A DNA stretch of 64,000 bases. It comes from Pseudomonas sp. WN033. Its GTDB lineage: Bacteria > Pseudomonadota > Gammaproteobacteria > Pseudomonadales > Pseudomonadaceae. Positions 53,222-62,455 of this stretch are shown in pieces (the stretch's first letter is position 1; each line of letters starts with the position of its first letter). Location: positions 62,001-126,000 of the forward strand of contig NSKG01000010.1 in assembly GCA_002287035.1 (NCBI GenBank), written 5' to 3'. A model generated the notes under the pieces. It had not been told where the DNA came from, searched no databases, and was given only the letters and a program-made list of their open reading frames with translations. The position numbers were made by a program, and so were the translations under genes.

Positions 53222-54016
53222 ATGAAGCTGGGAATTGAGAACCGGGTCGCCTTTGTCTCGGGCGGCAGCAAGGGAATTGGCCGGGCGTGCAGTGAGGTAC
53301 TGGCGGCGGAAGGCTGCCGGGTCATGGTGGCTGCACGTGGTGCCGATGCTGTTGAAGAAACAGTGGAAACCATACGCCGCCAGGGCGGCATTGCCGAAGG
53401 CGTCACCGCCGACCTGACCAGTGCTGCGGGTGTGTCTCTGGCTATCGAGACGACCAGGCGCTGCTTTGCCCCGCCAGACATTGTCATTACCAATGTGCAT
53501 GGCGGCGAGCCCTGTGACTTTCTGGACAGTGATCCGCAGGAGTTCGTGACCTCCTTCAACAATCTGGTCATGAGCATCGTGCATTTGGCGCGTGCCACGC
53601 TGCCGGCGATGCGCGAGCGGGGCTGGGGAAGGCTTCTTACCATTGGAACCGCAGCCGCCAAGGAACCGGCCGCCGGACTGAAGCTCATGGCCGCCAATAC
53701 AGCCAGGGCTGGAGTGGTGACGCTGAACAAATCCCTGGCGGATGAGTTTGCGCGGGACGGTATTACCGTGAACACCCTGGCGACGGGGTGGATTGGCACC
53801 CAGCATATGCTGGACCAGGTCGGTCACATGGCGCAGGCGCGTGGCCTGGCGGCGGATGAACTGCTTGCACGCCTGTCCAGAGGCGTGCCGGTCGGGCGAA
53901 TAGGGTCGCCGCAGGAGATAGCGTCATTGGCGGTTTACCTGTGCTCGGACCTGGCGGGCTATGTAACCGGTTGCCTGATTCCCGTCGATGGCGGATCCCA
54001 CAAGTCGGCCTGGTAA
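53222..54016 (+). CDS. SDR-like protein lacking the catalytic Tyr and Lys
   Basis: 264 residues with an SDR nucleotide fold (SGGSKGIGRA) and a C-terminal VDGG. The NNAG motif is replaced by TNVHGG. The YxxxK pair is replaced by M-A-A-N-T (LMAANTARAG), and the usual Ser is in IGTAAA. This matches a described SDR subgroup (BKR-like, cd05344) that lacks the tetrad. It may bind CoA esters or use another base. It follows the RND gene by 30 bases in the uptake operon. Confidence 0.8.
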   Translation: MKLGIENRVAFVSGGSKGIGRACSEVLAAEGCRVMVAARGADAVEETVETIRRQGGIAEGVTADLTSAAGVSLAIETTRRCFAPPDIVITNVHGGEPCDFLDSDPQEFVTSFNNLVMSIVHLARATLPAMRERGWGRLLTIGTAAAKEPAAGLKLMAANTARAGVVTLNKSLADEFARDGITVNTLATGWIGTQHMLDQVGHMAQARGLAADELLARLSRGVPVGRIGSPQEIASLAVYLCSDLAGYVTGCLIPVDGGSHKSAW

Positions 54017-54025
54017 TCTGGAAAA

Positions 54026-55600
54026 ATGATGACAGCAGACAAGCAAAACCCTGGCGAGCGACTGCTCAAGACTTCGACACTCTGGCAATTACTGGAGGCT
54101 CGGGTACGGCTCAGCTCCACAGCGATCATGCTGATAGACGCTGATCGCGGACTGAAGCTGACCTTTGCCCAGGCTCACAACATTGCCGAGCGTCTGGCTG
54201 CGGGTTTTCTGGCCAGCGGTATCGCTCCTGGAAGTGTGGTCACCTGGCAGCTACCCACTGGCCTCACGGCGGTGATGACGGCCCTGGCGTTGTCACGCCT
54301 GGGTTGCGTGCAGAATCCGGTTATTCATCTGTATGGCGAACATGAACTGAAGTCGGTGCTGGCTCGCAGCCAGTCGGCTTTCCTACTGGTGCCCGGCGCG
54401 GTTTCCGAACGTGATTACGCGGCCGCTGCCGGCAGGGTATGTGCCCAACTGGAACAGCCGCCGGTGGTGCTGGTCATGGACGGTGAGCTGCCCCAGGGCA
54501 AACCGTCGACGCTGCCGCCCCCTCCACAAGATGGGGCCAGTGTGCGCTGGGTCTACTATACCTCCGGCACCACTTCCGAACCCAAGGGCGCCAGACACAC
54601 TGATGAAACCCTGATGATCGGAGGGCGTAATCTAGCGACCGCGATGGCGGTAACCTCGCACGACATAGGCACCATCGCATTCCCCTATGCGCATATCGGC
54701 GGAGCCATGTATACCTGCATGCTGCTTGCCAGCGGCATGAGTGCAGTGTTGCTGGGGCGCTTTGTGCCTACCGAAGCCTGTGCCGCTTTCCAGCGTTACC
54801 GCGTTACCACCACAGGTGGCAGTACCGCTCATTATGAAGCCCTGCTGATGGAACAGCGCCGCCAGCCGGATACACAATTGCTACCCGATCTCAAACTGCT
54901 GTGCGGCGGTGGCGCACCCAAGCCGCCTGAGCTGTATTTTGCCATTCGGCGTGAGCTGCACTGCGGACTGACGCACAATTACGGTATGACCGAAGTCCCC
55001 CTGGTTTCAGCCGGCACCCCGCAGGACAGCGACGAACAACTGGCACACACCGATGGTATGCCGGTGCAGGACGTTGAAGTGATCATCGTTACCCTGGATG
55101 GCGATATCGCTGAACCCGGCCAGGAAGGGGAGATACGCCTGCGTGGAAAGGGTGTGTTCAAAGGCTATACCGATACGGCGCTGAATGCGGAGGCCTTTGA
55201 TCAGAACGGCTATTTTCGTACCGGGGATCTTGGCATGCTGCGCGCGGACGGCCGATTGGTACTGACCGGGCGGCTCAAGGATGTGATTATCCGCAAGGGG
55301 GAGAATATCTCGGCCCGTGAAATCGAGGAGCTGCTGTATTCCCACCCCCGGGTCGCCAACGTGGCGGTCATTGGTCTGCCTGATGCGCAGCGCGGCGAAC
55401 GTGTTTGTGCAGTGATCGAAGCGGCGCCTGGCGAGGCGCCGCTGAGCTTTGATGAAATGGTCGCCTTCTTCAATGCCGCCGGCGTGATGCGGCAGAAAAT
55501 CCCCGAACAGCTGGAGATCATGGAGCAGTTGCCGCGCAACCAGACGCTAAACAAGATCCTCAAGCACAAGTTGCGGGAGCTGTTTGCCGCTGGGCACTGA
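54026..55600 (+). CDS. AMP-forming acyl-CoA ligase
   Basis: 524 residues, the fourth CoA ligase here. The P-loop is YTSGTTSEPKG, with THNYGMTEVP, FRTGDLGMLRADG, GRLKDVIIRKGENIS and the C-terminal Lys in NKILKHKLRE. It resembles cyclohexanecarboxylate/medium-chain ligases. As last gene of the uptake operon it may trap the imported acid as its CoA ester. It starts 9 bases after the SDR-like gene and is convergent with the isochorismatase-like gene. Confidence 0.87.
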   Translation: MMTADKQNPGERLLKTSTLWQLLEARVRLSSTAIMLIDADRGLKLTFAQAHNIAERLAAGFLASGIAPGSVVTWQLPTGLTAVMTALALSRLGCVQNPVIHLYGEHELKSVLARSQSAFLLVPGAVSERDYAAAAGRVCAQLEQPPVVLVMDGELPQGKPSTLPPPPQDGASVRWVYYTSGTTSEPKGARHTDETLMIGGRNLATAMAVTSHDIGTIAFPYAHIGGAMYTCMLLASGMSAVLLGRFVPTEACAAFQRYRVTTTGGSTAHYEALLMEQRRQPDTQLLPDLKLLCGGGAPKPPELYFAIRRELHCGLTHNYGMTEVPLVSAGTPQDSDEQLAHTDGMPVQDVEVIIVTLDGDIAEPGQEGEIRLRGKGVFKGYTDTALNAEAFDQNGYFRTGDLGMLRADGRLVLTGRLKDVIIRKGENISAREIEELLYSHPRVANVAVIGLPDAQRGERVCAVIEAAPGEAPLSFDEMVAFFNAAGVMRQKIPEQLEIMEQLPRNQTLNKILKHKLRELFAAGH

Positions 55601-55636
55601 CCCTGCCTCTGGGCAGGGCAGGGCCTGGCTGCCAGG

Positions 55637-56260
55637 TCAGGCCGGCTGCAACGCCTGAATCAGGCTATCCGAATCACTCAGGGTGCTGTACAGCGGAAGC
55701 AGGTTCTTGCAAATGAAGCGGTGAGTCTCCTCCGTTGCACCAGCAATGCAATCTTCCGCCACCAGCACTTGATAACCGAGATCGGAAGCGCACAGTGCCG
55801 TTCCTGAAATGGCAACGTTGGTGGAAACACCCGCCAGGATAACGGTTTGCACGTTCATGTTTCGCAAGATCGTATCCAGGTCCGTACCGTGAAAGGACAC
55901 CAGGCTGAAGCTGCGTGAGTGCAGTATGTCGCCGGGAGCGGGGGCAAGCTCCGGAACCGGCTCAACGTCAGCCGACCCTTGAATCATTCTTCCCGCCTTA
56001 GAGGTCTGGGCGACCACTACCGAAGTCAATGGCAAATCCACATAGCCCGGGCGGTGCGCTACATGCAGATGAATTACCGGCAGGCCTTGCTCGCGCATGG
56101 CGTCGGCAAGCCGCGCAATCCGGGAAATGATGCCTCGTTGCTGAACCTGTTCGGCAATGCCGGGAAACATCGCCAGTGCCGGATCGATAACAGCGCGCTG
56201 GCATTCACTGATCAGCAGCGCGGCGCGTTGGCCGTTTTCCAGGCCGCGGGGTTTTTTCAT
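55637..56260 (-). CDS. Isochorismatase-like hydrolase with altered catalytic triad
   Basis: 207 residues from MKKPRGLE (AGGAAGCAACA upstream). The cysteine-hydrolase fold is clear: HLHVAHRPGY, FHGTDLDTILR and TVILAGVSTNVAISGTA. The expected nucleophile Cys after TNV is Ala. The usual Asp in the first strand is Glu (LLISECQ). The Lys position in GDILHSRSF is not Lys. True isochorismatases lack the Cys but keep Asp and Lys. So activity is doubtful; it may be a binding protein or use new chemistry. It is divergent from the second fused ACAD across S9. Confidence 0.78.
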   Translation of the reverse strand: MKKPRGLENGQRAALLISECQRAVIDPALAMFPGIAEQVQQRGIISRIARLADAMREQGLPVIHLHVAHRPGYVDLPLTSVVVAQTSKAGRMIQGSADVEPVPELAPAPGDILHSRSFSLVSFHGTDLDTILRNMNVQTVILAGVSTNVAISGTALCASDLGYQVLVAEDCIAGATEETHRFICKNLLPLYSTLSDSDSLIQALQPA

Positions 56261-56343
56261 TGTTGCTTCCTTTCTGTTGGCAAATGCAAAGAGTGTGATG
56301 GAGCAGTCTTTTCTTGTCATCGGGCTCGTTTTTGAATAATAGC

Positions 56344-56356
56344 TGATATATAGTTA
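56344..56356. promoter_or_regulatory. Operator-like palindrome S9
   Basis: TGATATATAGTTA, preceded by AGC and followed by GTTTT, reads on the other strand as TAACTATATATCA with AAC and GCT flanks and fits the extended motif. It lies between the divergent isochorismatase-like and fused ACAD genes, 34 bases before the ACAD start. Confidence 0.62.
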
Positions 56357-56389
56357 GTTTTCCATGTATCGAACGACAGGACTTTTGCT

Positions 56390-58723
56390 ATGAGTGCCAT
56401 GACTGATGACTCTATCGCCATGATGCTGAAAGAGTCGGCGGACAGCTTTCTTTCTGGATTGTCACCGGTATCGCGGCTTGCACTGGGTGATGATCCGATA
56501 CGGCTGGTCGACCGCGCTGTCTGGTCGAGCATGGCGGAACTGGGCTGGACGGCGGTACTGCTGGATGAAGGGCTGGGCGGTAGCGGTCTCGGGCTGGAAG
56601 AGGCTGCGGTGCTGGCAGAGATCATGGGCGAGAAGCTGCTGGGCGAGCCATTTGTGGCCTGTTGCGTCATGCCCGCGGTCGTGCTGAATGACTGCAGCCG
56701 GACTGATACCGCGACGCATATCGCCGGGCAGCTCGCCAGGGGCGAGCGTCTGGTTACGCTGGCGTGGCAGGAGCAGGAAAATCAGAGCGCTCCCGGCCTG
56801 CCGGAGACTGTCTTGAGAGACGGCCGTATCAGCGGCGTCAAACGCTTTGTATCCGGCTGTGAGGATGACAGTGTTTTACTGGTATTGGTGCAGACAGGGG
56901 GTGAGGTTGCCCTGGTCGCGGTCGATGCCGGGAGCGTTGGTGTATGTATCGAGCGCTTTGGTGCCGGAGTGGGTTCACAGGCCCATGTTCATTTTGACAG
57001 CGTTGAACCGGTCGCAGGTACTCCTCTGCTGATTGGCGAGGCGGCTCGGCAAACGCTGGACAAGGCTCTGCTGGCGGGTCGTATTGTTCTGAGTGCGGAG
57101 CTGTGTGGGTACGCCAGCGGCTGCCTGGCCAAGACGCTTGATTTTGTCGGGCAGCGCCATCAGTTTGGCCGGCCCATCGCTTCATTCCAGAGCATACAGC
57201 ACCGTTGCGTGGATCTGGACATCGAATGCCGCCTCGGTAGAGCAGCCTGGCAGCATGCCGTTGCATGTTTCAGCGAGTCCACTACTGACACGCGTACGCT
57301 GGCTGCGGCGAGTAGTGCCAAGGCGCGATGTGCTGACGCGGCGGTCAAGGTTGCCTTGCAGTCTGTTCATATGCACGGCGCGATGGGGTTTTCCGAGGAA
57401 ACCGGCGTAGGTCTTTATCTGCGCGCGGCTCTTTTTGCCGCGGGGTGGCTGGGCGGAGCCAGAGAGCATCGGCGGCGTTTCCAGAATGCAAGCGGGGCGG
57501 TCGCCGCTGTGGACAAGCGTCCGCTGCTCGCCGGAATTGCCGCTGATACAACGGATCTGGATGCCCTGTCGGACGACGGCTTCAGGCTGTATCTGCGCCA
57601 GTGGATCGCTGACAACTACCCCGCGCACCTGCGTCAGGATGACCAACGGCCCTTCCTGCGCCTGCGTGGCGATGACATGACCAACTGGCTGAAACTATTG
57701 AACGATAACGGCCTGCGTGCGCCGGCCTGGCCGAAAGCATACGGGGGTATGGGGTTGTCTTTCGCCAGGCAGCTCATCTACCAGCAGGAGATGGAGCGGG
57801 CAGGGGTTGGTCGGATCATCGATACCGGTGAAACCCAGCTGGGCCCAACGCTGATGACCTGGGGCACGGATGAGCAGAAAGCCTACTACATGCCACGGAT
57901 CCTCGATTGTACCGACGTCTGGAGTCAGGGCTATTCGGAGCCGGGCTCAGGCTCGGATCTGGCCAGCCTGAAAACCCGCGCCGACCTGCAGGGCGACGAG
58001 TTCGTCGTCAATGGCCAGAAGATCTGGACCACCCATGCCACCGATGCGACACATGTCTTCGCCCTGGTGCGTACTGGCCGCTTCGAGAAGAAACAGCAGG
58101 GCATTAGTTTTCTGCTGATTGATCTCAAGTCACCCGGTATCAGCATCCGACCGATTCGCAATATCGCCGCCGAAGAAGAGTTCTGTGAGGTGTTCTTCGA
58201 TGACGTGCGGGTGCCAGTCGGCAACCTGGTGGGCAAGCTGCACGAAGGCTGGTCGGTCGCCAAGTCCCTTCTTGGCCATGAACGTATCTGGCTGGGCAGT
58301 TCAGCGATGGCTTGGAGCGCGCTGGCGCTGGCTGAGCGGCTATTGCAGGCGCTTGGGCTGACGGATGACCGTGGCGTGATGGATCGTTTTGCGCAGCTGC
58401 AGGCGGATCTTCAGGACTACCGGCAGCTGTATGGCCAGATGTGTGACCACATTGCCAGTGGTGATGGTGAACCGGGCCCAGAGTCTTCCATTCTTAAGGT
58501 TTATATCTCCGAACTGCTGCAGCGCATTACCGAGTTCAATGCGGACATCGCCGGAGAGTATGGCGGGGTAGTGGGCAGCTTTGATCTTGAAGGGCTGACG
58601 GTCGATCTGCACTGGGCGCTGATGATGGCCCGGCCGGTATCGATCTATGCCGGTACCAACGAAGTCCAGCGCGACATTCTTGCAAAAAACCTGCTGAAAA
58701 TGCCGGGTGTACCCAAGGCTTGA
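56390..58723 (+). CDS. Tandem acyl-CoA dehydrogenase (two ACAD domains in one chain)
   Basis: 777 residues. Residues 1 to about 370 form an ACAD domain with RHQFGRPIASFQSIQH and HMHGAMGFSEETG but no catalytic Glu. After a linker, the second domain (from about residue 390) has YSEPGSGSDLASLKT, NGQKIWTTHATDA and SIYAGTNEVQRDI with the Glu. Gene order inside the fusion is Glu-less first, catalytic second, as in the other fusion at 37105. It forms a unit with the FadA-type thiolase downstream. Confidence 0.86.
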   Translation: MSAMTDDSIAMMLKESADSFLSGLSPVSRLALGDDPIRLVDRAVWSSMAELGWTAVLLDEGLGGSGLGLEEAAVLAEIMGEKLLGEPFVACCVMPAVVLNDCSRTDTATHIAGQLARGERLVTLAWQEQENQSAPGLPETVLRDGRISGVKRFVSGCEDDSVLLVLVQTGGEVALVAVDAGSVGVCIERFGAGVGSQAHVHFDSVEPVAGTPLLIGEAARQTLDKALLAGRIVLSAELCGYASGCLAKTLDFVGQRHQFGRPIASFQSIQHRCVDLDIECRLGRAAWQHAVACFSESTTDTRTLAAASSAKARCADAAVKVALQSVHMHGAMGFSEETGVGLYLRAALFAAGWLGGAREHRRRFQNASGAVAAVDKRPLLAGIAADTTDLDALSDDGFRLYLRQWIADNYPAHLRQDDQRPFLRLRGDDMTNWLKLLNDNGLRAPAWPKAYGGMGLSFARQLIYQQEMERAGVGRIIDTGETQLGPTLMTWGTDEQKAYYMPRILDCTDVWSQGYSEPGSGSDLASLKTRADLQGDEFVVNGQKIWTTHATDATHVFALVRTGRFEKKQQGISFLLIDLKSPGISIRPIRNIAAEEEFCEVFFDDVRVPVGNLVGKLHEGWSVAKSLLGHERIWLGSSAMAWSALALAERLLQALGLTDDRGVMDRFAQLQADLQDYRQLYGQMCDHIASGDGEPGPESSILKVYISELLQRITEFNADIAGEYGGVVGSFDLEGLTVDLHWALMMARPVSIYAGTNEVQRDILAKNLLKMPGVPKA

Positions 58724-58761
58724 ACGGCTGGTGGGCATCTACACAACTGAGGGTATGAGAC

Positions 58762-59949
58762 ATGAGAGAAGCGGTTATCGTTTCCACGGCGCGAACACCG
58801 ATCGGCAAGGCCCATCGGGGTGCATTGAATAACATCAAGTCACCCACCATGACCGCTCATGCGATCGAGCACGCCGTACAGCGTGCCGGTGTTGAGCCTG
58901 GTGAAGTGGAAGATGTGATTATTGGCGCGGCTATGGGCGCCGGCACAGCTGGCCGCAACCTGGCGCGTGCTGCCGCGTTGCGTGCGGGACTGGCTGACAC
59001 GGCGGCAGGCTCGACGGTTGACCGGCAGTGTGCGTCAGGCCTGATGGCCATTGCCATAGCGGCCAAGCAGGTGATTACCGATCACATGGACATTGTCGTC
59101 GGCGGCGGCTCGGAAAATGTCAGCGCCCTGACCCCAAGCTATCTGGAATGGGCGGTAAGGGACAAGGACGAGTCCCTGGTCGCCGTCTCGCCGAGTGCCT
59201 ACATGCCGATGATTGATACCGCCGAGTTTGTTGCGCGCAAATACGGTATCACCCGGGAACAGCAGGACGAGTTTGCCCTGATGGCTCATCTACGGGCATT
59301 GAGCGCTCAGCAGAGCGGACGATTCAAGGATGAAATCGCGCCCATTCAAGTAACTCAAAAACAGGTCAACCGGGATAATGGGGAAGTGACCTACAGGAAT
59401 TTCCTGTTTGCCGAGGATGAATGTCCTCGTAACGGAACGACAGTGGAAGGACTGGCCTGTCTGAATGCGGTAGTGGAGGGAGGGACCGTCACCGCCGGTA
59501 ATGCCAGTCAGTTGTCCGACGGTGCCTCTGCCTGTTTGATAATGGAAAGCAGAACGGCTGAACAGCGAGGCCTTCAACCGCTTGGAGCCTACAGAGGCTT
59601 CATGGTAACCGGCTGTGCTCCAGAGGAAATGGGCATCGGGCCGGTGACCGCTGTGCCAAAACTGCTGGCAAAACATGGGCTGAGCATTGCTGATATCGGT
59701 TTGTGGGAGTTGAATGAAGCCTTCGCCGTGCAGGCGCTTTACTGCCGGGACAGGCTTGATATCGATCCTGCCTGCTTCAACGTCAACGGCGGTGGCATAT
59801 CCCTTGGTCACCCATTCGGTATGACCGGTTCGCGGTTGGTTGGAAGTGCCCTGCTGGAAGGCCGCCGTCGTGGTGTCCGCTACGTGGTCGTTACCATGTG
59901 TGTTGGCGGAGGAATGGGCGCCGCCGGTTTATTCGAGGTGTACCACTAA
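58762..59949 (+). CDS. Acetyl-CoA acyltransferase (thiolase)
   Basis: 395 residues, a canonical degradative thiolase. The nucleophile Cys is in DRQCASGL near residue 92, His in LGHPFGMTG near residue 350, and the second Cys in [11 protein letters not shown]. It cleaves 3-oxoacyl-CoA with CoA to release acetyl- or propionyl-CoA. It is the only thiolase in the window with an intact active site. Confidence 0.92.
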   Translation: MREAVIVSTARTPIGKAHRGALNNIKSPTMTAHAIEHAVQRAGVEPGEVEDVIIGAAMGAGTAGRNLARAAALRAGLADTAAGSTVDRQCASGLMAIAIAAKQVITDHMDIVVGGGSENVSALTPSYLEWAVRDKDESLVAVSPSAYMPMIDTAEFVARKYGITREQQDEFALMAHLRALSAQQSGRFKDEIAPIQVTQKQVNRDNGEVTYRNFLFAEDECPRNGTTVEGLACLNAVVEGGTVTAGNASQLSDGASACLIMESRTAEQRGLQPLGAYRGFMVTGCAPEEMGIGPVTAVPKLLAKHGLSIADIGLWELNEAFAVQALYCRDRLDIDPACFNVNGGGISLGHPFGMTGSRLVGSALLEGRRRGVRYVVVTMCVGGGMGAAGLFEVYH

Positions 59950-59958
59950 GCACTATTG

Positions 59959-60003
59959 TATAGTCAAAAACAAGCCGGCGATCGCCGGCTTTTTTTGACT
60001 ATA
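59959..60003. terminator. Extended palindromic bidirectional terminator
   Basis: The core AGCCGGCGATCGCCGGCT (59973-59990) is flanked by arms TATAGTCAAAAA (59959-59970) and TTTTTGACTATA (59992-60003), giving a long hairpin with A- and T-runs on both sides. It serves the convergent thiolase and ACAD genes. A TGACTATATGTCA operator match begins in the right arm (59996-60008). Confidence 0.8.
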
Positions 60004-60009
60004 TGTCAG

Positions 60010-61182
60010 TTATGCAGATACGGCTTCAAGCATTTTCGCGGATTTGTGCTGTGCCATCGCAGCCAGCTGTTCGTAGTGAAACATCGAGCTGCCCAGCGCG
60101 GTGTTGATCAATGTCATGCGTTTGAAGTAATGACCAATGCTGTATTCCTCTGTCACTCCTATGCCGCCGTGCAGTTGAATGGCCTGCCCACAGACGAACT
60201 GCCCGCTTTTGCCGATATGCGCTTTCATGGCAGACAAGGCCCGGCTACGCTCTGCTGTTGGCAGGTCAAGGCTGGCGAGCCCCATATGCACCATTCCGCG
60301 GGACAGTTCGACTTCGATGAGCATGTCACTCATCCGGTGCTGCAGGCTCTGGAAGTTGCTGAGCGGCTGGCCAAACTGCTTGCGTATCTTCAGGTAGTCC
60401 CGGGTGATCCACATGGCTTGTTCCATGACGCCGACAGCTTCCGCACACAGGGCCACCAGGGCGTGAGCATGGGCATGCTCAAGAGCCTGGAAGCCCAGGT
60501 TGAGCTCACCAACCAGATTCTCTTCCGTGACGCACAGGCCGCTGATGTCGATCTCCGCTGCCCAGCGGTTGTCCACCAGGCGGTGAGGATCAAGCGTCAG
60601 GCCAGGACTGGATGGGTCGACCAGGAACAGGCTTATGCCATGGTTGTCGTCATCGTTGCCGGCAGTGCGGGCCGAGATAATCAGCTTGTCGGCGATATTG
60701 CCGGCGATCACCGCAGTTTTTTTGCCGTTCAGTATCCAGGTTCCTGGGGCGGCGCTTTTCGCCCGGGTCGAGACATGGCTGAGGCGGCCCCGGGCGCAGA
60801 ACTCTTCATGTGCCAGCACCGGCTTCAGCTCACCCGCACTCAACCTCTGCAGCAGGCCGAGGTGGCGCTCGTCCCTGCTTGCCAGCAAGGTTTGTGCGGC
60901 AAGCACTGCGATGGGCCAGTAAGGTTCGATGAACAGTACCCTGCCCATTTCCTCCATTACCAGAGCCGTTTCGATGGTCGAGTAACCGAGGCCATCGCAA
61001 CTGTCGGGTAGGGCCAGGCCGAGCAGGCCCTGCTCGGCGAACAGTTGCCAATGGGCTGCGTTGAAGGACCCCGTAGCGATAACCGCCGCGCGAATGTCGA
61101 AACTGCAGTTGTCGTCCATCAGCCGGCGGACAGTGTCCTTGAACATGCCCTGTTCTTCATTCAGTTGAAAGTCCATGCTCAC
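60010..61182 (-). CDS. Acyl-CoA dehydrogenase, Glu-less (beta-type) subunit
   Basis: 390 residues. QFGQPLSNFQSLQHRMSDML and IQLHGGIGVTEEYSIGHYFK are the beta-type signatures; no GGxxEIQR Glu is present. Its start overlaps the stop of the catalytic ACAD upstream by 4 bases, marking the pair. A second ATG two codons inside could also be used. Confidence 0.85.
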   Translation of the reverse strand: MSMDFQLNEEQGMFKDTVRRLMDDNCSFDIRAAVIATGSFNAAHWQLFAEQGLLGLALPDSCDGLGYSTIETALVMEEMGRVLFIEPYWPIAVLAAQTLLASRDERHLGLLQRLSAGELKPVLAHEEFCARGRLSHVSTRAKSAAPGTWILNGKKTAVIAGNIADKLIISARTAGNDDDNHGISLFLVDPSSPGLTLDPHRLVDNRWAAEIDISGLCVTEENLVGELNLGFQALEHAHAHALVALCAEAVGVMEQAMWITRDYLKIRKQFGQPLSNFQSLQHRMSDMLIEVELSRGMVHMGLASLDLPTAERSRALSAMKAHIGKSGQFVCGQAIQLHGGIGVTEEYSIGHYFKRMTLINTALGSSMFHYEQLAAMAQHKSAKMLEAVSA

Positions 61183-62378
61183 ATCTCCAGAAATGAACGC
61201 GCGATGATGGTGCGCTGTACCTCGTTGGCGCCGCCATATACGGTGGTGGCGCGACGGTACAGGTAGTCAGCCATGATGCCGGGCGCATAGTCCGGTCCCG
61301 ACACCCAGGAGTTCTCTATTTCGGGGCTTCCCTGAGGATCCAGATACACATAGTTGGCGTAGCTGCCGAGTGCCTCGATCTGCAGGTCACCGATTTTCTG
61401 CAACAGTTCGGAACCGCGTATCTTCAACAGGGAGCCGATGGGCAGGTTCGACCGGCCATCGGCTTTTTCATGCAGGGCGCGTAAGCTCAGCCAGCGCAGG
61501 GCCTGGAGGTCGGTTTCAAGAAGGGCAACGCGACTGGCGAAGCCGGGGAGATCGATCAGACGACTGCCATCCTGCTGCACGGTGTTGAGAATGTGCTTCA
61601 GGCGCGTGAGATTGGCGTTGTTGCGCGGCCACTCGGCGCTGAAGGCGCGCTCGTTTTCCAGCAGGAACTTGGCATAGGTCCAGCCTTTGCCTTCTTCGCC
61701 CACGAGGTTTTCCACGGGTACGCGCACGTTGTCGAAGAACACTTCGTTGAGACTGTGGCTTTCGCCTATATCATGAATCGGGCGAACGGTCACACCAGGC
61801 GTGTCGCGTTCGACCAGAATCATCGAGATCCCGCGCTGACGTGCTTCCGGATCGGTCTTGGCGAGCAGGAAGATCATCTCGGCGCTTTCCACGAAGGATG
61901 TCCAGATCTTCTGGCCATTGATGACATACTCATCGCCATCACGCATCGCTCTGGTGGTCAGGGAGGCCAGATCAGAGCCGGCGTTGGGCTCGGAAAACCC
62001 CTGGCCCCAGAAGATGTCGCCATTGAGGATCAAAGGCCCGTACTTCGCTTTCATGGCGTCGCTACCGAAGGTCATGATGACCGGCCCGATCATCTTGAAA
62101 CCGCCGGTGTCTACTGGCGGCGCACCGGCAAGGAAGCACTCTTCGTCAAATATGAACTGACGCAGAGGGGACCAGCCTGTGCCGCCCCAACTTGCCGGCC
62201 AGTTGGCTCCCGAGTAGCCATGCTGATTGAGGACCTTGGTCCAGCGCCGCATGTCTTCCCGCATAAAGTGATAGCCGCGGGAGTTGCGTATGGCCAGTTC
62301 CTGCGATAGATGTTTCTGCAGAAAGGCGCGCACTTCCGAGCGAAACAGCTCATCTTCACTGTCGATTTCAAATTGCAT
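61179..62378 (-). CDS. Acyl-CoA dehydrogenase, catalytic (alpha-type) subunit
   Basis: 399 residues. FSEPNAGSDLASLTTRA and TVYGGANEVQRTI carry the substrate loop and catalytic Glu. It is of the same general type as 42475 and the C-terminal half of 56390. It is coupled to the Glu-less subunit downstream. It lies 77 bases after the ACAD at 62456 in the same minus-strand run. Confidence 0.86.
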   Translation of the reverse strand: MQFEIDSEDELFRSEVRAFLQKHLSQELAIRNSRGYHFMREDMRRWTKVLNQHGYSGANWPASWGGTGWSPLRQFIFDEECFLAGAPPVDTGGFKMIGPVIMTFGSDAMKAKYGPLILNGDIFWGQGFSEPNAGSDLASLTTRAMRDGDEYVINGQKIWTSFVESAEMIFLLAKTDPEARQRGISMILVERDTPGVTVRPIHDIGESHSLNEVFFDNVRVPVENLVGEEGKGWTYAKFLLENERAFSAEWPRNNANLTRLKHILNTVQQDGSRLIDLPGFASRVALLETDLQALRWLSLRALHEKADGRSNLPIGSLLKIRGSELLQKIGDLQIEALGSYANYVYLDPQGSPEIENSWVSGPDYAPGIMADYLYRRATTVYGGANEVQRTIIARSFLEM

Positions 62379-62455
62379 CTGCGTACCCTGTTCTCTGGAA
62401 GCGCCTAGGCGCTGGTCGTCATGCTGCTAGTGATTCACTTCTTGTCAGCGGTTAT

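Noticed and set aside
52412..53827. 471-codon antisense open frame opposite the RND transporter and SDR-like genes
   Set aside because: It crosses two real genes on the other strand, is rich in Arg/His/Gln as frame shadows are, and has no recognisable domain.
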